Origin: Nissolia schottii
Taxonomy: Eukaryota; Streptophyta; Magnoliopsida; Fabales; Fabaceae
Length of the DNA: 64,000 bases
NCBI GenBank assembly: GCA_003254905.1
Contig: QANU01047209.1
Location: 299,903-363,902 of the forward strand
Reading direction: 5' to 3'
Each line of letters opens with the position of its first letter. Positions within the stretch are counted from its first letter, which is position 1. The notes under the pieces are model-generated. The model was not told where the DNA came from. It saw only the letters and a program-made list of their open reading frames with translations, and searched no databases. The position numbers were made by a program, and so were the translations under genes. Shown piece by piece: positions 11,101-24,430 of this stretch.

Positions 11101-12164
11101 AAGAAAGTAAAGTAAAGTTAAAGTAAAGATTGCTCATCGAAGCAAAAAGAGAAGTGAAGGAAGGATGACGTCATACCTAAAAGAATAAAGAAAGGAGAAG
11201 AAGGACGCTAACCCGGGTGAGCCGGTATGCGTAAGAGATCCCCAAGTCCCCCAAGCATGTAGTATAAAGGATATGTAGCGTGAAGCATAAGAAGTATGTA
11301 TGTGTATGAATGTGATGATTGAACAACTATATGTATGTCAGTATGTATGTGATAAAGTATATGTGCATAGTCATGGATGTTATGTATGATATAAGTCAAG
11401 GGAACGACCCGAGACTGATAGCTTAATTATAACTGCATTGTAGAATTCACAAGCACGCAGACTTAGTAAGAAAGACTAGTTCCCCTATCACCTAGATAAT
11501 CTTAGATAAAGCCGTTCAGGACTTTAGGCCAGATAATAATCAGTAGGATGCTAGTATGCATGTTTTCACTTAGAAACACCTGAGCGGCCTGGAGGATATT
11601 CGAGTAAATGAATCATAGGTAGCCACAGGGACCCACTGAGGACTCAGAGTTCTCACCCCCACTCGATTATGGATCCAGGTGGACATAGCAAAGAGCTCGA
11701 CCCAAGAGACACATGATGGGCGACAGAAAGCTGTAGATTGGAGCTGGAGCAAACTGACTATGATCGCCCTAAAGCGACACATGTTTTGTATTATGTTCTA
11801 TACCTTTGTGTACATATTTATTATTAAGGAAAATGTGTATCTGTATTTTGGGACCTTTGTTGTAAATATATATATACAATTGTTTTTCATATTCCACTCT
11901 GATCTCTACCTAACATGCGGTAGATACTAGCGATTGTTGTTATATGTTTCTTTATCACACATGGCTCCTAATTTCTAACTTGATAAGCACGCGAACGATT
12001 TTCAAATTGGTCCCTATTTCTGTGTAAGAATTATTTGCAAAGGTAAAAGTAAGGGCTATAAGTAACCCTACACAACGAACAACAACCCTGTGAGCATTGC
12101 TTACTACCATGGAGGTGGGCAGTTAGCAGGGGTGTTGCAATGATCACCTGAACTCCGGAAGCAT

Positions 12165-12170
12165 TATACA

Positions 12171-12206
<36 letters not shown>

Positions 12207-12240
12207 TATACATACATATATATATATATATATATGTATG
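12165..12240. repeat. Compound microsatellite (CATA)n(TA)n
   Basis: A run of CATA units passes into TA units, lying just beyond the LINE remnant and LTR 2. Confidence 0.9.
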
Positions 12241-12416
12241 GGCATTCAAACTGAATTGGGCAGCCTGAGTAGTTGCTCAGACTTGTCCTTAACAACAACC
12301 TGACTACTTTTAATTTGGATATGCCCAACCCGATTTTCAAATAAATTAGGCGAGTTCATGCCAAAATGGCTTGGACTTGGATCACGCTGTCAGGTCGGAT
12401 CAGACCATGAACACCC
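12239..12416. mobile_element. Short hAT-like repeat
   Basis: The right end reads ccatgaacaccc and the left end GGGCATTCAAAC, imperfect inverted relatives of the GGGTGTTCATGG hAT-like end. No clear 8-bp target duplication is seen, so this is tentative. Confidence 0.3.
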
Positions 12417-14388
12417 GAAATAATTAATGGCAAAATCATACTCCATATAATAAGCTAACAACTTTAATTATCACAACAAATTACCAAATTAAGTTACGTT
12501 TCCTATCACCTTGCGATAGCTGTTGGTTTTGTGGATTGGACATTCATTTAGACTCCTAATAGCTAGAATGACTTTTAATACGTGCAATGGTCACCAGATA
12601 ATTGTTATTATATATCCAGAAGGATCAAGTCCGTGACAAGTGACAATTAGCATTTCGTGTTTTAAAGTAAGAGAAAAGCTGTCATTCGATTACAAAACAA
12701 AGATAAGATATTATCATGGAGAATATATTAAAAAAGATCGAAGATAATATACTTAAGACCAATTAATGAAATTAATTAATGGTGGGTGAGAGAGAGAGAG
12801 AGAAAAAAAGGGAAAGAACATCACATGACTATTATGAGATACTACCTTTTTCTTTGGTGTTGAATTTGTATAGGAAGCCATGCAAATGCAATGGTCCCCC
12901 ATAAACTAAGTGGTTGCCACTTTTACTTTGGTTGATGTATACTCTAAGAGAGCTTAATTAGAACTACTCAAAGCCTTTGATGAATCGGTGGAGCATGCAT
13001 GCTATGATAATGTTAATATTGTCTCTCACTTTGGACCACTGCCACCTGTCCTATGTATATGCTGACAACTATATATCAACTATAGCCAATATATGTTATT
13101 TTATTTTGTACTTAAGGTCAACAATTCATTAACTTATTACTAATATCATTAGCTTTTCGGTTCCTTAACCAGAACTGCAAATTAATTGTAAAAGATAGTT
13201 GTTCTTAGAGCAAGAAAAAAAATATATTTTGTAGCTGAGATATAAATTATTATATTAAAAATGTAAAAAAAAAAAAAAGTGGAATATATATATATATGTA
13301 GAATTAATGTGTTAATTGATGAATAATGGAGAACAAAACTTTTATTCTAATTGTAAGAGCATCTTAAAAGTTTCTCTAATTATAAAGAGAATAGCCTAAA
13401 TTAAAGGGTTTAGTCATGCTGTGGAGTGCAAGACATCTCACCCTATTTATATCCCTTGTGACTGTTATGTACTCTCAACCTCATACCAAATGGAGATCAG
13501 TTCTCTCTCTCTCTCTCTCACTTACTAACACATGATATATATATATTCATTCTCTTATGGTAGATAAGTGGTGATCAATGTGAAATTAAAAGCTCATCGT
13601 GCGCCTTTGACAGTTAAAGCTGTCAGCATGATCTAAACTTTCCTATAATCAATCACTTAACCAACTAAAAAAGGAAGGATTGGATCATGTGACAGCTTCA
13701 CCTGTTTATGGGATCACGAAAGAAGGATTAACTCCAATTCATAATTATGTAATGCTGTTCCAATCGGCCATTTCTGGTATTCTTGGAAAATATATAGTGA
13801 AAATGAACGTGGGAAGCTTAGTCACGTGTGTAAGCTTATTTAGTGTCATTAATTTTCCCTCACAATTGTATGCGAAAACGTTCATTTAATTACTTCTGTG
13901 CGAAAAAACATATATGTATTTTCAATTTGGTATTTGGATATTATATATAGCTGTTTTACACACACACATATATATATTCAAAAGAACCAACACCCTCTAC
14001 CTCATGCCTTTCTTTCTTGGAGACTATTATGTTTGTGTGCAACTCACTCCGATTCACTGCATTTCGATATATATTCAATGCCTTATTTTCTCTATCCATC
14101 GGTGTCCAAATTAAACTTTTCTTTTGGATTATTAAGACTTATAGTATAGAGATCACTGCTTGAGGGGGAAAACATATTAACCTCATGTGTAATCCAATAT
14201 ATATATAATTTATATACAACGGATCTGATTTTTGCTAGCTAGCTTTTCTTTTGTGTGTCTAATCATTTACATACACACACATATATATCTATGCTAGGGA
14301 GGGAATCTTGACAGCATATATAATATGTCACTGTTAGGGTTTCCAGTGACAGGATCTCTCACGTCCAAATACGGTTGGTGCTTTTGAG

Positions 14389-14429
<41 letters not shown>

Positions 14430-16246
14430 GTATTGACAATTAACTATTTAATATAATTATTTATATTTTTTATTAACTTATTTTAATTAGAGTTTCCTCA
14501 ATACAATAGTTACCTAAATAGTATATCATTGTTATAAAACTCAAAACCCTACCCTACCCACGTGACACCCTATCAAGCATGCATTGCACANTACGAAACA
14601 TATAAAAAGTTGGCGAAGCAAAAAATGCCACTTACTCGCATGTTGGATCAAGTTTATACGTACAAGAAATTTTGAAAAGGAAATAGCAGCATATTTATTA
14701 ATTGTAAATTAAAAAATAGTAATTAATTAATTTGAAGATCGAATTTTCAGAGTGTTAAGCCTTGACGCAAAAGGTGATAACCCATGATAACATTATTGTC
14801 GTCGTCCCAAATTTGTGACGACTCGGCAGTTGTTGCATTCAATAGAAGGTGGTTTTGCTGTTGGGCTTTAAGATGTTGGTGGATTGCCATTGGATGTGTT
14901 TGAAGGAATGAATGAATGAAAAAATGGTGGATACGCCATTGTTTCCCTAATTGTAAATTTATGAATTCCAATGGTTATAAGAATATGAAACATTTTAATG
15001 AGGCATCATCTTAGGACCTGATTATGGATTTACACATTTTAATACGGCAACTTCTTGATACAACAACATTTTAATAACTAAAATGTGTGTATTAGCACTT
15101 AAGAAAGTTGTTATTTATTCTTCAATATCTTGATCTGATTATTTAATTTCATCATTAGTTGAACCTTTTTTATTATAATTATTTATTATTTCAATAGTTT
15201 ATTTTTACTATTTAATTTTAATAACCTATATTCAAGCAAATTCATAAAGCAAAATATATTAATCATTTGCAAATATTTTATTATATTTATATATTTGACA
15301 TGATCAACAATGACATGTGCAGCGTGTGTATTATACGCATTAGAATGTGTTGACATATAAGGGAAATCTGATTTGTGCTCACAATAACCACCCTGTTTCT
15401 TTTTCTTCTTCTTTGCTCTGCCTTCTCTTTTTGTTCCTTCAATTATTTCTCTTTGGGTCCACGCGGAATAGGCCAAAACAAATGTCAATTGCTGCATGCC
15501 AGCATATAAGCATGCTCGATTAGCGGGGGGGGAATAAACATCAAATTAAATTCAGCCTCATTAAATATATGGCCAACAAACAAAAACACACCTCATATAT
15601 TTGAAGTTCTCCAACTAATATGGCTTGAGCGTGGTTGATCCACTAGAGTCGAGAGATAAAGTTATTCTGGCGGTAGTGTCTTTTTATTTTTCACAAAACA
15701 CAAATCTGAAACCTTAGAGAAACAAAATGTTAAACCAACCATCCGTTAGTATGATGTTTCATATCGTAATTCATCGTGGCATTTAAGTGTGACGTGTGTT
15801 TCAATTTTTATCATTGGCCTCTCAGGTCATGCAGTCAATTTCAGTGAGGATGACGGCATATATTAGAAAGAAACACAGAGACAAATGACAGCAGTGCACC
15901 ATACCCATAGGCCTTAGGGATTATATCAACTCTAAAGATTTCAAACCTAGTTGATATTATACTTTCTTGGTACATCGAATAGTTGTTAACATAACTTTAC
16001 TTGAACATATCACCTCTACCCTATTTCCCACCCACAAGATTGTTATTCAAGAGCTTCTTTCCCTTTTGTGTGCTCTAAATTTCAGATATCTAGGAAAACT
16101 AAATATATGACACTTAGGTATAAGACACATGGAAATTCAAGATCCTCTATGTTTAAGCATAAAGGGTCTTGTATTTCTATATGTCGTATACACGAGTATC
16201 TCATATTCAAGTTTTCAAGATGCCTTAGAGTTCAAGACTCCTCATA
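12417..16246. other. Intergenic, AT-rich, no gene supported
   Basis: The stretch holds a GA run (12786), a CT run (13502-13520), (TA)n at about 14394-14422, and an ambiguous base at 14591. Short frames such as that at 14747-14971 (minus, 74 codons) match no family I know. The last few hundred bases before 16247 should include the 3' untranslated region of the Ca2+-ATPase gene, but no convincing AATAAA is visible there. Confidence 0.5.
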
Positions 16247-19200
16247 CTAAAAGGCGCGCTTAATCTTGAAGACTAATAATTTGAACCACTTAGTAGTGTA
16301 GCTGAAGAATGGTTTATCTGAAACAGGTATTAGCTTTACTAAACAAGCAAGTGGCCATGAGAAAGCTGCAATTAAAGTACAAATTCCCCATTCCTTCCAA
16401 TTTAATCTCTCTGTATCGGCAAACTTCCTTAGGAATTCCACCATGGCAACTTGAAGAACAATAGTGATCCCAACAATTCCGAGGAAGAGGTGGTTCTGGT
16501 GAAGGCCTTGGAATACGTTTTGTTTCTCCATACTCCTCGAGTTGAACTCGTTGAAAACTTGGCAGAGAACGAAAGTATTGAAAATTAGAGTGTTCTTTAC
16601 CTTGTCATCTACATTGAAGATTGACTTCCCTTTGAATTGGAAAAGCAGAAGGACAGCAATCTGGTATAAAGCTTGAGTTAAAAGGTTTCTCCACATAATG
16701 TTAGTGATAAGAGGCTCAGTTCTTCCCACTGGCCTTTTCTGCATTAGCTCCTTTGTAGGCCGTTCTGTGGCCAGTGCTAGAGCACCTAGAGTATCCATAA
16801 TGAGATTAACCCATAGTAGTTGAACTGTTGTTAGGGGAACGTCTCCAGAAGAAACTGCTGCAATAAAATTTATCACAAGTGCTGCAACATTCACAGTTAG
16901 TTGAAACTGGATGAATTTCTGGATGTTGTTGTAAACACATCGCCCCCACCTTAAAACGGTGGCAACGGAATTGAAGTTGTCGTCCAAGATCACAATGTCA
17001 GAACTTTCTTTGGCAACTTCAGTGCCTTGGATGCCCATAGAAAGTCCTACGTCGGCTTCTTTTAGAGCAGGTGCGTCGTTGGTGCCATCTCCGGTAACTG
17101 CAACTACGTGGCCCTTCTTTCTTAAGCATTGCACCATCAAATGTTTGTCCAAAGGGGATGATCTCGCCATCACGCGGATATTGTCAACTTTCTCCATTCT
17201 CTCTTGCTCCGTGTAGCTCCGGAATTCCACACCTTCCACCACCTCTCCTTCATTTACATGGTTATTAAGATCTAATATTCCACATTCTGTTGCTATTGCC
17301 TTTGCCGTGAATATGTTATCTCCGGTGATCATCTTGATATCAACTCCAGCGTTTTTGCAAGCTTCCACAGCCTTCTGGACTTCTGGACGGCATGGATCCT
17401 TGAGGCCAACAATTCCTAACAAGGTCAAGCCATGCTCTCGTAGAATGTTAACTGCTTTCTCCTCCTTATCGTCGTAATCAATATCTCCTGATATTATTTT
17501 CATGTGAGCAAAAGCAATGCATCTTAGGCTACTAGCTGCCATGCCCTGAATTATCTTCTCTAGTTTACTCCGTTCTTCTTCACCAAGGGACTTATTTGTG
17601 CCATTACCGTCAACGTAGTTAGAACACATTGCAAGTATCATCTCCGCAGCTCCTTTCCAATGCACGTGAACCGTGCCGTCAATCTCCTTCCTCATTGCGA
17701 CCCCACTTCTCTTCTTCTCTGAGTTAAACGTTTCAACATGGAGAATTGTATGTGTCCGCTTCAGTTCATCCATGTCCATGCCTAAGTCTGACACAGCCCA
17801 CATGAGTATAGCCTTCTCTGTTGGGCTACCTGAAATCTCAGGCAGAGATCCTGCTGATGGCTTATAGACAGTGCCCGTTGTGTTGAGGCCTACTCCCTGG
17901 TGGAACAACTCCAGAACATTTGTGGCCACTGAACTGGAAAAGTTGTCCAAGAAATTCTCTAGGCCTAACCAAAACTTGGTCACTCTCATCTCATTCAAAG
18001 TCAGGGTCCCAGTTTTATCAGTGCAGATGACCGTTGCTGACCCCATAGTTTCACATGCCGATAGTTTCCTCACCATTGCCTGGTCTCCCATCATTCTCTT
18101 CATAGAGTAAGCTAATGTGAGAGTCACGGCCAATGGAAGGCCCTCAGGGATTGCCACAACCACAATAGTGACTGCAGCCGCAACTATGCGCACAACAGCA
18201 TTGAACACATCATTTATATCTGTGTTACCACCATTGAACTCCCTATACCCATTCCCATCTTGTGTGTTTCCAGTGAAATAACGCGTTAACAAGACTAGGA
18301 GAACAAGAAAAGCGACTGTGAGGCCTACCTTTCCAATACTAGAGGTTAACTTGTCAAGACGAGCCTGCAATGGTGTTCTCTCATTGGTGTCTCTTGATAT
18401 CGTGCTCATCATCTGGCCCCATGCCGTGTTGGTTCCCACAGATGTCACCAGCATTTGAGCATATCCATTCACCACCTTTGCCCCGGACAACAAGAATGGA
18501 CTCTTCAAAGGCTCAATTTCTACATGGTCGCTCTCACCTGTTATTACAAGTATCAAATTGTGAAAATGAGATTCAACTTTCATTGTATGCAGTAATCAGA
18601 ATATATAGTGTGTTCAATCACTTTACAATCAAGTAACTGAAAACCAACTACAAGCTAATAACAGAAACTGAAAGTCACAACTAACCGACTTTGTTAAAGA
18701 AAAAAAAACATCTGAATAAAAGAATTATATTAACAAGACGAAAAGAATATTAAAAGGAGAGTGAAGGACAAGAGATCCTTGCTACAAAAAGCAAAAACTA
18801 GTGGAAGAAGACATCAAAAGAATAAAGCTTTCTAATTTCTAAGCATAAATGAAAGTGAAACCCGTCTAAAAATATCATGCGCTTTGCACCAAGTAGAAGC
18901 TAATTGCCAAATTCTGTCCCACAAGACCTGTTTGTCCAAATGTTTGTCATTAAAGACACGAGAGCTAGGCTCCAACCAAATACATCAAAGAGTGCCACGG
19001 ACTTGGTTTCCTTCCTCCTTCCAAAGCCCAAAAAAACTAGTCCATAAGAACTGATCCAAAGGTCTGGGGAACACCCAACTCTCACCCATAATACCAAACA
19101 AAGTATTCAATTAAAAAAAAATAGCCATAGAACAATGCAAAAAAGAGATGTGGGGATGATTCTGAACTTGCACCATACGTAACACACATATAGGGAAAAT

Positions 19201-21107
19201 AGCCTCTTGTGGTCTTCAAACCTGCAACATGTCATTGGGGTTAATTCTACTAAGTACATTTGTCCAAATAAAGGATTTAACCTCTGAGGGAGCTTTGGAT
19301 TTCCAAATGGGTCTATCAAGATGAAAAGAAGTGTTGTTCAAAGAATGAGTTATGGATTGGAAGTATGATTAACAAGGAAAAAAAAAACTCCAAACGGATC
19401 AAGTGACCAAGACATTTTATCTGGACAAGGAAACAAAAGACTAGAATCAAGGAGAAACAAAAAGATTGCTAAATTTGAGGACTCGGCATCTTTTAAATTT
19501 CTGAAAAGGTGGAAATCTCAAGAGTAAATGGACTCCTGTGTGGTATAGAAGTTCTAGATTGGAGAGCTGTGAAGAGGAGAAAGATGATAAAGACGGGGAA
19601 AGGCTACTTAAAAGAGAAGCCTCATCCAATGGTCCTTCCAAAAGTTGACGCAAGAGCCATTGATTGCCTACTTTCAAGGAAAGCAAGATCCTAAAGGTAG
19701 AATAACCTTGGGAGATGAACTTGTATGGACTAGAATGAGTAGCTTGAGAAACTGTTTTAGCGTCCTACCCTTTTTTATCAAGGCCATACTTACTTCAGAT
19801 AATCCAAAGCCATAAGGAATGCAGTTCAAGAGGAAAACAATATAGCTATTTACCTGTCAAAGCAATATTTTTGGACACTAAATTTCTGAAACCAAATTCA
19901 CATTCCTTTTTTGGACCAAGTGATCTCGACTTGCATACGAGACAGAATATCACTCATAATCTTTTCAAATGCATTAGCCAACCCACTGGTATACGAAACA
20001 AGGATAAGAAGTAGAGAGGTGTACTAGAGAGACAGGCCTAAATTAGGGTTATTTTGACCGGTTAAAGAGAGATAGACTCCTCTCCAAGTTTCACAAAGCA
20101 CTTGGAAATCCTCTTCACCACCATAGGATTCCAAAAAAGACTTGGTTAAATTACATCACATGCTTCATAAATGAACTTTCATCATGGGGAGATAAATTTA
20201 ATCAGATAATACCTGTCATGCTAGATTCATCCACATGCAAAGAATGGCCTGATATGAACAATCCATCAGCTGGGATTTGGTCCCCAATCTTGAGGGACAC
20301 AACATCTCCCACAAGAACCTCAAAGATGGATATCTGTTGCGGCCTTCCATTCCTCACAGCTTCGACTTTGATGTTGCTGCTTATCTTGGACAGCTTGTCA
20401 AACTGTCTCTCTTGTCTGAAGTTGCTGAGTGCACTCACAACCACAACAAGGAACACTGCTACAAATATGCTCCCACCTTCATACCAACCTTCCCCTGCAC
20501 CATGTTCTTTTATGCCAAAGCCAAGGGAAAGGCCAGCACATACAAGAAGGATGATGATAGTGGTGTCATTGAAAGCTTCAAGCACAAAGTGGAGGAAGCC
20601 TTTTGGTGGTGGACTTGGGTAGGTGTTTGAGCCAAACAGCTCGCGGCGTTTGGCAATGTCATCATCATTGCTGTCAGAGACTCCCTTTGCTGGAATGGTT
20701 CCAACAAGACGTGCAACACCTTCAGCTCCTCCCAACTCAGCAAGGGATTCCAGGCTTTTGTCCTTAGCCATGTTAGCAAGTTTGGATTTATCAACATCAC
20801 AAATCGTGGAATAGTGTTGAGGGGGCTCGATAATGTCAACAGAGTTGCTGCTGCTGCTACAAGACTGAGAATGGAAGAGTTTAGAGTAGGCATGATGATG
20901 ATGATGATGATGGTGATTTCTTTTGGATATGACTTCACTGGCAAGGGAAAGCAAGACCCGTCTAGAATAAATAGCCGTGTAGGCGAAACGCCACCTCTTT
21001 TTGGCAATGTTAATGGTGTAATCAGCAGTGACCTTGGTGAGGGTGCTGGTTATGTCAATGAGAAATGAAGTACCATCACATTTGGGATGATTGTGGCTGC
21101 TCGACAT
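16247..21107 (-). CDS. Autoinhibited plasma-membrane-type Ca2+-ATPase (ACA12/ACA13-like)
   Basis: A P2B-type ATPase that exports Ca2+ from the cytosol and is activated when calmodulin binds its N-terminus. Two exons, complement(16247..18537, 20213..21107), give 1061 codons plus stop. The donor (G|GTATTA) and acceptor (AACAG|GT) keep the frame across Gly-299. The N-terminus (residues 36-50, KKRWRFAYTAIYSRR) is the basic amphipathic calmodulin-binding, autoinhibitory helix. Membrane spans start near 183 and 212. The actuator motif VDESSMTG-ES straddles the intron; PEGLP is near 429, the phosphorylated Asp of DKTGT near 472, KGAAE near 593, TGDGTND near 780. The C-terminal spans follow and the frame is open throughout. 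Odd points are a run of eight His (65-72), a serine-rich insert after it, and a LINE fragment inside the 1.7-kb intron. Arabidopsis ACA12 and ACA13 have, as far as I recall, no intron. Family assignment is firm; the exact paralogue is inference. Confidence 0.95.
18735..19770 (-). mobile_element. L1-type LINE fragment in the Ca2+-ATPase intron
   Basis: On the minus strand, frames in this intron give a string of plant L1 reverse-transcriptase C-terminal blocks: WKSKAPSEVKSFIW, then RINPNDMLQV, then HPHISFLHC (zinc-binding region), then GESWVFPRPLDQFL, then SRVFNDKHLDKQVLWDRIW and LASTWCKAHDIF. Several frame changes and stops separate them. The fragment is in the same orientation as the host gene and lacks the endonuclease and catalytic YADD region. 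Its 3' part resembles the polyA-tailed LINE end at 28945-29212, suggesting one LINE family. Confidence 0.65.
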
Positions 21108-21168
21108 GGTGGATTGGATTTAGTTAATGAAACGAGACGGGGTAAGTAGTATACAAAGTCGGTGTAGC

Positions 21169-21175
21169 TATATAT
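21169..21175 (-). promoter_or_regulatory. Candidate TATA box of the Ca2+-ATPase gene
   Basis: On the minus strand TATATAG lies about 62 bp upstream of the ATG at 21107, a reasonable distance for a short 5' leader. The region is AT-rich, so chance matches are possible. Confidence 0.4.
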
Positions 21176-24100
21176 GCATCATCAAGTGTGGAAAGTTCCG
21201 TTCAGATAATTTCCATGTAACTTCCCCTTAATTCCTGCAACCTTTATTTATTGTCATTCTCTTTCTGCGAATTGGTCGGTCTTATTATTAATAATAATAA
21301 TAATAATAATATTACTCTGATCATGCCCAACTACTTAAATGCTCGCTCTGAATCAAGTCACACAAAGATGGCATTTTAGTACACCCGAATTCAGAAACAG
21401 ACTTTTTTTTTTTTTTTTAAAGAAAGTAAAAATGCACGGTCTGTGAATGGAAAGGCTTTTTAATATTTATTCAGACAACAATCATACACGTCTCTAGTAA
21501 AAACATTGAGTTTCACACCAACTGAATTTTGTTGGACATGTAGCCTTCCTCGTTTTTGTAATAGTCCCGCAATTTGTACACCAAATACTAACACTAGTAT
21601 ACATCCACATAAAAAAACATAAATGTTATTAAATACATAAGTAAATAATATTAAATACAGGTAAACATATTTATCTATTTATAACATTTTTTTTATGTAT
21701 TTGATAATTTATTTATTTTTTGTATAAATATACACAAATATCAATTTTTTAGACGTACCCACCATATTTTTTATTTTGTAATATACATTTACTTTCATGA
21801 TGCCGACATAGCGGTGACTAGCCGGTGTATGTAACCATAACTGCATATCCCCTTAAATAGTAGGGAACACGTCTCTTGGCTGACTAACAATGCTAGCTCA
21901 AGCAAGCTCTTTTTCTCCCTTAGGTGGACCTACTTATTTAGTGTCTATTATTATGTCAATACTTCTTATGCAAATAATACATGAGATTAACTTTTATGTA
22001 TCGATGGTATAAAAGAGATTTTCATGGTTAATTAATCATGTATTTTGTTATATATAAGACTTTTAAAAAAAATAGTAAAAGACACAATTATTTTTATTTA
22101 CATGATAACACATAATTAAATGACACAAAAAATTTTATATTGTGCATAAAAATTAATCTCATACCATATATCAATCTTTTATGCTTTGTCCAAATGTAAG
22201 GAGAAAATGAAAAAGGAAAAATAAAACGAAAAGTATGTTTTTTTCTTTTCTATTGTTTGGTTTGAAAGAAAAGGGAAAAAGTAAGAAAAATGTTAGTAAA
22301 TAAATAAATTTTATAGGCACCCTAAAATATAAAATAATAAGGTTAAAATTGTAAAATTACTTTACAAGTCTAATATTTTTCATTTTCTTCTTATTGATGG
22401 AGAGAAAAGTTTTTGTAGCGGATCCCATTAATCTTTTCTTCTTCTCTTTTTTTTTTTCCCTCTCATCCAAATAAGAAAAAATATCAAAATCAATCTAATT
22501 TCTTTCTTCTTATTTTCTCTACTCTTTAACATTTTTTCTATTCCAAAGAGTCACTTATACTCCCTGTCTCTTTCTCCACCGGGCATGTTCACTCTTAGAT
22601 GGTCTTATGGGCCCCACCTGCAAGTACATAATGTAAAAAATCTAATGGCTCATGTATTTTCATGAAGGAAAAATAATTTCTTGCGACGGTAAAAAAGTCT
22701 TTCTCTAGCTCAACATTCTCAGTCACCGCGGTACCAAGACAAATAAGCTAGATGAAGTAGTTGAAAATTGAGAATGAAACCTCTTACGCAAGAATTTTAT
22801 CATTTTTAGATTTTAATATTGATTACATTTATAATTATTTGTATGACCCAGGGTTAATCAATAGTTAAATCTATACAGGACAAGATTATCAAAAAGATTT
22901 ACATACGAGATGGCCCATTCGCGGTAGTTGATCCTACCAAACATAAGGAATAACTGTACCAACTAAGTTGAAAAAGCTACAGTGTTATTACCTCCTTGTG
23001 GAGTCGGTCCGACAAATAATTAATTATCCTATATTCCAATATGCAAAGCCTAGTGATCGGTGGCTCCATATTTTTAAGCCAAATGTTCTAATTGAGAGTT
23101 CCTTGTTTAGCAGTTATTGAAAGTTTCTCAGATACTCCGAGTGGTAACATGCCGTCCTGGACGGACGCTCAGTGCTAAATTACAAAGACGAGAAATTTGG
23201 ATTTCGCTACTCTTAACAATTTATACTTTTATGTTCTTAAATAACAAGAAAAGGTGAACTGTATTGAATGCTTCTAGCAAATATATCTTATTCGTTGTAC
23301 GTTTTCTGCACGGCATCCCTTCCATTACTTTACTAATATTATATGTAATATTCTTCGAAATTTCCTAATTTAATTTATATTTTGTTAAATAATATATTGA
23401 TCACTTATGTTAAATAAATAAAAGATCACAAATCATAAACTGGTTTCATTACTTGTTTAAACATTTAATGATAAATATTAAAAAAAATACATTATCAATT
23501 TATAATGTGCAGCTATATTATCTATTATGTTTGATTTAATTCAAAACTCACATACTATACTGTCATTACTATATAATTTTTTTGGGGAAGCTGTTCATTA
23601 GTATATAATTAATTGACGATAAAAAATTTAATATTAATATTAGTGTATGATGATATTAATGTCAAAAACATTACAGCGGTGTATAGCCGAAAAATTCGGC
23701 ATATACACACCTAATACAAAAAATGAGGAAATAATTCACTCGGTGTATTCGCTTCACACACTTTCCTACTAGGACGCAGAGTTACACGAACTACTAGTAA
23801 GTAGGCTGCTTTTGCTTGCTAGGAATATGTAAAGTTTATTATATTCAGTTCACAACGACGCAAGCAAATGACAGCATCAAAATTTGCGGCATGTTTCACA
23901 CCAGCGAGGGACAAAATACAAAGACGGAAATGGCCGAGGTAAACTTATACGACAGTGTGTTCAACGAAGCAAGGTGCCAGAAATTTCCATATAAGTTCAT
24001 ATGAATGTTGAAAACTATTTATTAAGACCGCAAAGGCCGTTAATTGTTTATTAAGAATCTTGCGAATCTTCAATGCCAAGTTAACGATACTTTCGATTGG

Positions 24101-24430
24101 CATGGATAGAAAAGGGGTTTTAGCTTGAAGGCAATTTCCAAGCCATTTTTGACATGAAACGATAGTATAACTAAAATAAATAACATTGAGATTACTACAC
24201 TCACAGAGATGAAAAATTCACCATGATAAAATCCACCATAAATTTTACATCTTTGTGAGTAATTATTTTTAAGTTGTTCATTTGCATTCCTTTTCTTTTA
24301 GTTACCTCTTTTAACTGGTTAACTTTAAACTTATCCACTGTTCCAGATCGGGCTGCATTTTCTTCCCTTCTTTCCCATGTGAAGAACAAGAAAGAGAAGG
24401 CAGGTTTCCTACTCCATGTACAAAAACCGG
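21176..24430. other. Intergenic, AT-rich
   Basis: No gene seen. It holds a TAA microsatellite at about 21286-21311, a T run near 21402, and purine/pyrimidine-rich stretches near 22200-22540. A short perfect-armed hairpin lies at 23679-23708. Confidence 0.6.
23679..23708. repeat. Short inverted repeat (hairpin)
   Basis: GTGTAT-A-GCCGAA faces TTCGGC-AT-ATACAC across a 3-base loop: 12 paired bases with one asymmetric bulge. No gene borders it closely. Confidence 0.6.

Larger units (their letters stand above)
9487..12139 (+). mobile_element. Solo LTR 2 of the long-LTR family, perfect 5-bp target duplication
   Basis: This 2.65-kb unit begins TGTAACATCCC and ends GGTGTTGCA. The pentamer atgat sits immediately on both sides (9482-9486 and 12140-12144), a perfect target duplication. 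It shares with copies 1, 3 and 4 the early 'aggtatctgtgg' and 'acgaatacctta' blocks, a TATAAATAG box near 9943, and the terminal 'gtgggcagttagcagg' block. No internal region or second LTR is present, so it is a solo LTR. It contains an (AT)n run at about 9918-9945. It is a fossil without coding capacity. Confidence 0.87.

Noticed and set aside
14747-14971. 74-codon minus-strand frame rich in Gln and His
   Set aside because: No family was recognised and no splice context or homologous neighbour supports it.
20218-21068. Several plus-strand frames and a second minus-strand frame across the Ca2+-ATPase exon
   Set aside because: They are shadows of the real ATPase frame and have no family similarity.
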